The notes beneath the pieces were generated by a model. The model made no database searches, was not told the DNA's origin, and worked only from the letters and a program-made list of their open reading frames with translations. From contig CAWEKI010000005.1 in assembly GCA_963809695.1 (NCBI GenBank), forward strand, positions 1-64,000: DNA of 64,000 bases, in the 5' to 3' direction. Source of the stretch: JAGDMJ01 sp963809695 (GTDB lineage Bacteria > Bacteroidota > Ignavibacteria > UBA10030 > UBA6906). Below are positions 60,606-64,000 of this stretch, piece after piece (the first letter of the stretch is position 1; the number at the start of each line of letters is the position of its first letter). A program made the translations under genes and the position numbers.

Positions 60606-62011
60606 ACAAACCTCCCCCAGAGAAACCGCAGATCATCCCGGCTCAACCCTCCCGTCCCAAGGACCGTGAGTGCGAACGTGACGCAGGCAACGGGAACGAC
60701 CAGAGCAACCGGGAAGTGCCAAAGAACGAATATCGTGCATGCCATGACCGTCCCTCCCGCAAACATCGGAAGAAGCGTCGCGCTTCCTTTCCAGGTCAGG
60801 ATCGCCCTCACTTTGAGGAGGAGCATGACTGTCATGGCACCCTCACCGGCGGAGAGACCGATTGCGCTGCCCTGCACGCCGAGAAAGGGAGGAAGAGCGG
60901 TGCAGAGGACCACGATGAGCGCTGTGCCGACCGCCATGATGCGCAGGAATTCCGCATCCCGCCTGTCGGCGTACATCACCGACATCAGCACCGTGTTCAT
61001 CGTCGTGAAGAGCACGTACGGAAGTGCCCATTGCAGGACGGGTGCGGCCGGCTCATATCCCGGGCCGTAAACGAAGGCGATGAAGGTTTCCGCATAGCTT
61101 ATGCCCGCCACCATGACCGGCAGGGAAAAGGTAAGCATCACCTTCATGCCGAGCGTCGCCGCCCTGGAGAAATCCGCTTCTCCCCGGGTGCGATAACGTG
61201 AGACCACCGGCAGGAATAATGTGTAAAAAACCCGGTCAATCATCAAGACAAAGAAGACGAGTTTCATTGCTGCGCTGAAGAAGCCGGTGTCTGCCGCCGT
61301 CAACAGCAAACCCACGAGGAGGACGGGCATGTTCACAATCGTCTGGCCGAGTATCGTCGAGAGCCCGAGCGGAAGGCTCTCGCGCAGGAGCTGAACCCAG
61401 ACGCGCGGTTTCCATCGAAGCACCAGCGCGCCGGTTTTTCTTACGAACACGACGACGAGAAAGAGCGCGCCGGCAACATTGGCGACACACCATGCCGCCG
61501 CCGTCCAACTCACATCCTCGGGCGACCGCACTGCAGTGAGAATGACGGCGAGATATACTACGTAGATCAGCACGCGGCCCAGCGATGCCGGGCCCAGGTC
61601 GCTCCTTCCCTGGAAATACCAGTCGAGAGAAAGTGCAAGGGGGAGCGCAACCGAGGCCCAGAGAACAATCATGATCCATACCGGGGTGGGACCCAGGACC
61701 GCCAGGGCAAGAAGCGTGGCAAGCAGGAAGCCGATCAGCGAGAGAATCAGCCGGAGTGTCGTAACGTCGCCGGTCCAAACCCGCTCGCCGTCCGCGCTCG
61801 CGGCGACTCTCCGGATCCCCATGATGTGGAGGCCCGGGCTGGAAAAGAGCATCACATATCCAAGGATGGAAAAGCCAATACTGATGAGACCGAACGATGA
61901 CGCACCCAGCCGTCTGGCCAGGTAGGCAGTGGCAACAAAGCCAAGGAGCCGGCTGACAAGGTCAGCCGACCCGATGGAGACGGTGTTCTTCAGCGGTCGT
62001 TTTAGCTGCAT
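60602..62011 (-). CDS. Wzx-type polysaccharide flippase
   Basis: A 469-residue membrane protein with about 14 helices. It opens 'KNTVSIGSADLVSRLLGFVA', the typical start of the flippase superfamily (RfbX/MurJ-like), followed by 'TAYLARRLGASSFGLISIGF'. It is coupled to both neighbours by overlaps of 10 and 4 bp. It is the export step of the second operon and is not closely similar to the flippase at 9473-10,939. Confidence 0.9.
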   Translation of the reverse strand: MQLKRPLKNTVSIGSADLVSRLLGFVATAYLARRLGASSFGLISIGFSILGYVMLFSSPGLHIMGIRRVAASADGERVWTGDVTTLRLILSLIGFLLATLLALAVLGPTPVWIMIVLWASVALPLALSLDWYFQGRSDLGPASLGRVLIYVVYLAVILTAVRSPEDVSWTAAAWCVANVAGALFLVVVFVRKTGALVLRWKPRVWVQLLRESLPLGLSTILGQTIVNMPVLLVGLLLTAADTGFFSAAMKLVFFVLMIDRVFYTLFLPVVSRYRTRGEADFSRAATLGMKVMLTFSLPVMVAGISYAETFIAFVYGPGYEPAAPVLQWALPYVLFTTMNTVLMSVMYADRRDAEFLRIMAVGTALIVVLCTALPPFLGVQGSAIGLSAGEGAMTVMLLLKVRAILTWKGSATLLPMFAGGTVMACTIFVLWHFPVALVVPVACVTFALTVLGTGGLSRDDLRFLWGRFV

Positions 62012-63003
62012 AATTGATCGATGACGCGGCAGAGGGACTCCTCCCGGCGCTCACGGGTAAACTCGGTGGCGATCCGCGCCCTGGCTGTTCGTCCCATATC
62101 CGCCGGAGCCACAAGGGCATGCCGGAGCGCGGCGACAAGACCCGCCTGATCCCGGTATTCCACCAGGTATCCCGCCTCCCCGATGGCCGTGGGAATTCCC
62201 CCAACGCGGGTTCCCACCGGGATGCACCCACACAGCATGGCTTCACACAATGAGTTGGGAAGCCCTTCAGTGTACGAGGGCTGGCAATACACTTTGGCCC
62301 GCTGGTAGTACCCGAGCAGTTCACCGCGAGGCGCGTATGGGACCACACTGACATTCGCAGGCTTCATGGCATCAAGCTGCGGCATGAACGAGGGATGAAC
62401 TCCGATCACGGTGAAGGGGATATGGGGAAGAGCCCGCGCCGCATCGAACAGTTTGTCGAGCCCTTTCTTCTTGAACCGCCACATACTCTCGCAAGCGGCC
62501 ACAGTGAGGACCATTCCCTCCTTCCTCCCTCCTTCGCGCCACAACTCAGGGTCGTATCCGGTGGGTATGGAGAGAATGTTTTCCCCGTTGTACCCGGCGA
62601 GCCGGGCCGCCTCGTGCTGAAGAAACGGATCCACTGCAAGCAAGCGGTCTGCAAGACGGAACGCACGGCGCAACAGGAATGCCTTCCACGGGCTTAACCA
62701 GATACCATAGTTGATTTCGGCATCCTGTGAGGCATCCACACCGCCGAGGACAATCACTGATTTCTTGTGCAGGAGCTTCGCAAGGAACACGCTGTAAGCG
62801 GCATACACGGAGCCGAACCAGGAAAAGGCGATGTCTGACCGGGAGACAGCGCCTGGGAGCCGCAACAGTGCACGCGCACCATGGTCAATGATCTTTTCAA
62901 GGCGGTAGTGTTTGGAGAGGATGACTTCATCCTCTTCGATGAAGGGCGGGAAGATCGTGGAGAAGAAGAGGATCCGTGGTGGGTTCTTCGGCACGGGCGT
63001 CAT
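62002..63003 (-). CDS. GT4 glycosyltransferase
   Basis: A 333-residue glycosyltransferase, first gene of the second operon. 'LFFSTIFPPFIEEDEVILSK' opens the N-terminal domain; 'ENILSIPTGYDPELWREG', 'CQPSYTEGLPNSLCEAMLCG' and 'PVGTRVGGIPTAIG' mark the C-terminal domain. ATG at 63,003 has no clear ribosome-binding site and lies very close to the promoter candidate, so the message may be leaderless. Confidence 0.88.
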   Translation of the reverse strand: MTPVPKNPPRILFFSTIFPPFIEEDEVILSKHYRLEKIIDHGARALLRLPGAVSRSDIAFSWFGSVYAAYSVFLAKLLHKKSVIVLGGVDASQDAEINYGIWLSPWKAFLLRRAFRLADRLLAVDPFLQHEAARLAGYNGENILSIPTGYDPELWREGGRKEGMVLTVAACESMWRFKKKGLDKLFDAARALPHIPFTVIGVHPSFMPQLDAMKPANVSVVPYAPRGELLGYYQRAKVYCQPSYTEGLPNSLCEAMLCGCIPVGTRVGGIPTAIGEAGYLVEYRDQAGLVAALRHALVAPADMGRTARARIATEFTRERREESLCRVIDQLCS

Positions 63004-63007
63004 ACGT

Positions 63008-63039
63008 CAAAGATACGCCAAAAGGCTGAGACAAGCAAA
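63008..63039 (-). promoter_or_regulatory. candidate promoter of the second polysaccharide operon
   Basis: TTTG (63,036-63,039), 20-bp spacer, TATCTTTG (63,008-63,015) on the minus strand. This is an exact match to the Bacteroidota -33/-7 consensus. The start codon follows after only 4 bp. Confidence 0.5.
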
Positions 63040-63120
63040 TAGACAGGCTGAGGACATGACGAGCACAGAGAAAGAGAATACATAGCACTTTGCTGCGGTT
63101 CTGTCTTCTTTCTTCCAAAT

Positions 63121-64000
63121 CTATATAGTTCCTCCGTGAAACTCCGAGTCCTTTGTGCCCCCTGTGTTCGTCTTGTACGGAGCAACAGGTGCGCTTTCTA
63201 TATCATGGATCCTCCCCAGGTCCACCCCCATCACCCCCTTTCTCTCTCCATCAAAGATGTCCGCGAATCGCGCCCCCCAGACCACCTCTTCCCCCTTATA
63301 CGATGTCCGCGCATGTACCTTTTGAGAAAAGGTCTCGTCGGTCCCGGTCAGCAGAATCAGGATCTCCGGGTCCGATCCCAAAAACTCCTCTTCGGTGATC
63401 CCATGCAGAGGGCTTTCCTGCATAATGGGATGGACGATCGTCCAGCTGAGCGGAAAGAAAAGGACGCCTTCCCGCTCGAGCTTCAGTTCGTAGAACTTGC
63501 GGCTCTTCCCCCGCGCGGCCTGCTCCAGCCGGCTCAACACGACTTCGATCTGCACCTCAATCAATTCATTGCGTCGCTCGTTCGCAATCCTGAACTCAAG
63601 CGCGGTGATCCCACGGTACGGCGCGATGATGGCCGAGCGGCTGAATATGACATGCGCGTTGGGCCGTGACACGCGCGCGAACAACAGCCCGGTCGCCAGC
63701 GCGAAGCCCAACAAGGCGATCATCACTTCCATGCTGGCGAGGATGTTGGCCGCCATGCTATGCGGAAAGATATGTCCGTATCCGATCGTTGTCGATGTTT
63801 GGACGCTGAAAAAGAACGCATCGACCAGGCGCCCCGGGAAGGAAACCTCCGTGATCCCGCGTAGCGCATCGTCGCCTGCCCCCAGATAGCTGAAGGCGAA
63901 CAGGGTGTTGAACAGCAGAAATGAAAGCGCGAGAACGGCATAAAAGACCGGCCAGGAGACCGTCAGAAGCGTGTGGTACAAAGCAAGCGAGCGGAAGAAC
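63121..64000 (-). CDS. inward-rectifier potassium channel (KirBac type), 5' end beyond window
   Basis: At least 292 residues. 'TLLTVSWPVFYAVLALSFLL' is the first helix. The pore has the selectivity filter 'QTSTTIGYGHIFP', followed by the second helix 'VMIALLGFALATGLLFARVS' and a cytoplasmic immunoglobulin-like domain with 'RPNAHVIFSRSAIIAPYRG' and 'TDETFSQKVHARTSYKGEEV'. It conducts potassium across the inner membrane. Open reading continues to the window edge (FFRSLAL before the first helix), so the start is outside. A TTG at 63,981 is an unlikely start. Confidence 0.88.
   Translation of the reverse strand, partial: FFRSLALYHTLLTVSWPVFYAVLALSFLLFNTLFAFSYLGAGDDALRGITEVSFPGRLVDAFFFSVQTSTTIGYGHIFPHSMAANILASMEVMIALLGFALATGLLFARVSRPNAHVIFSRSAIIAPYRGITALEFRIANERRNELIEVQIEVVLSRLEQAARGKSRKFYELKLEREGVLFFPLSWTIVHPIMQESPLHGITEEEFLGSDPEILILLTGTDETFSQKVHARTSYKGEEVVWGARFADIFDGERKGVMGVDLGRIHDIESAPVAPYKTNTGGTKDSEFHGGTI

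Overview
The window looks like a chromosomal segment of a GC-rich bacterium of the FCB group, most likely Ignavibacteria or a neighbouring lineage of Bacteroidota. Five secreted proteins end in a type IX secretion (T9SS) sorting domain of the 'QNYPNPFNP ... LASGxYxYR ... LLK' kind and a sixth ends in a related domain. There is a PorV/PorQ-family protein, a TonB-dependent receptor with a carboxypeptidase-like regulatory domain, and several promoter candidates with a TATCTT-type -7 box. No rRNA, tRNA, CRISPR array, transposase or phage gene was seen. Nearly all genes lie on the minus strand. The plus-strand exceptions are two beta-helix genes and one small four-helix-bundle gene.

Region 1 (1-10,939, minus) is a surface polysaccharide operon. 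In transcription order it holds a Wzx-type flippase, an asparagine-synthase-like amidotransferase, a GT4 glycosyltransferase, a small polysaccharide deacetylase, a Wzy/WaaL-type membrane protein, a GT4, a second amidotransferase and a third GT4 broken by two frameshifts. Most junctions overlap or are tightly spaced. Region 2 (11-25 kb) mixes polysaccharide accessory genes (methyltransferase, UDP-glucuronate epimerase, a NusG/RfaH/UpxY-type antiterminator, an SLBB protein) with three paralogous secreted beta-helix proteins. Two of these share a duplicated leader and almost identical core DNA, and one carries three tandem 294-bp repeats.

Region 3 (26.2-50.8 kb, minus) is a SurA-like foldase gene followed by a glycan-utilisation locus: LacI regulator with two operators, CBM9-type T9SS protein, TonB receptor, 1085-residue T9SS-type surface protein, PorV/PorQ-like protein, GH94 phosphorylase, two GH144-type glucanases, a GH2 enzyme and a sugar ABC importer (binding protein and two permeases, no ATPase here). 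The GH144-type enzymes point to beta-1,2-glucan. No SusD is visible. A stray DUF559 endonuclease-fold gene sits inside the locus, bracketed by long palindromes.

Region 4 (50.8-57.3 kb) holds an AmmeMemoRadiSam module (radical SAM enzyme, membrane spermidine-synthase-like protein, exported Memo-AMMECR1 fusion), then a four-helix-bundle gene between two copies of a 90-bp perfectly identical repeat, next to a deleted transporter remnant. Region 5 (57.3-63.0 kb, minus) is a second polysaccharide operon: GT4, flippase, large deacetylase, GT4 and methyltransferase, with overlapping or nearly abutting junctions. The window ends inside a Kir-type potassium channel gene.

A striking layer is the intergenic DNA. 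At least four families of palindromic or heptad-period repeats recur. They nest inside each other, overlap stop codons, enter one reading frame and flank small orphan genes. Several genes carry single-base frameshifts, so some of the breaks may be assembly errors.
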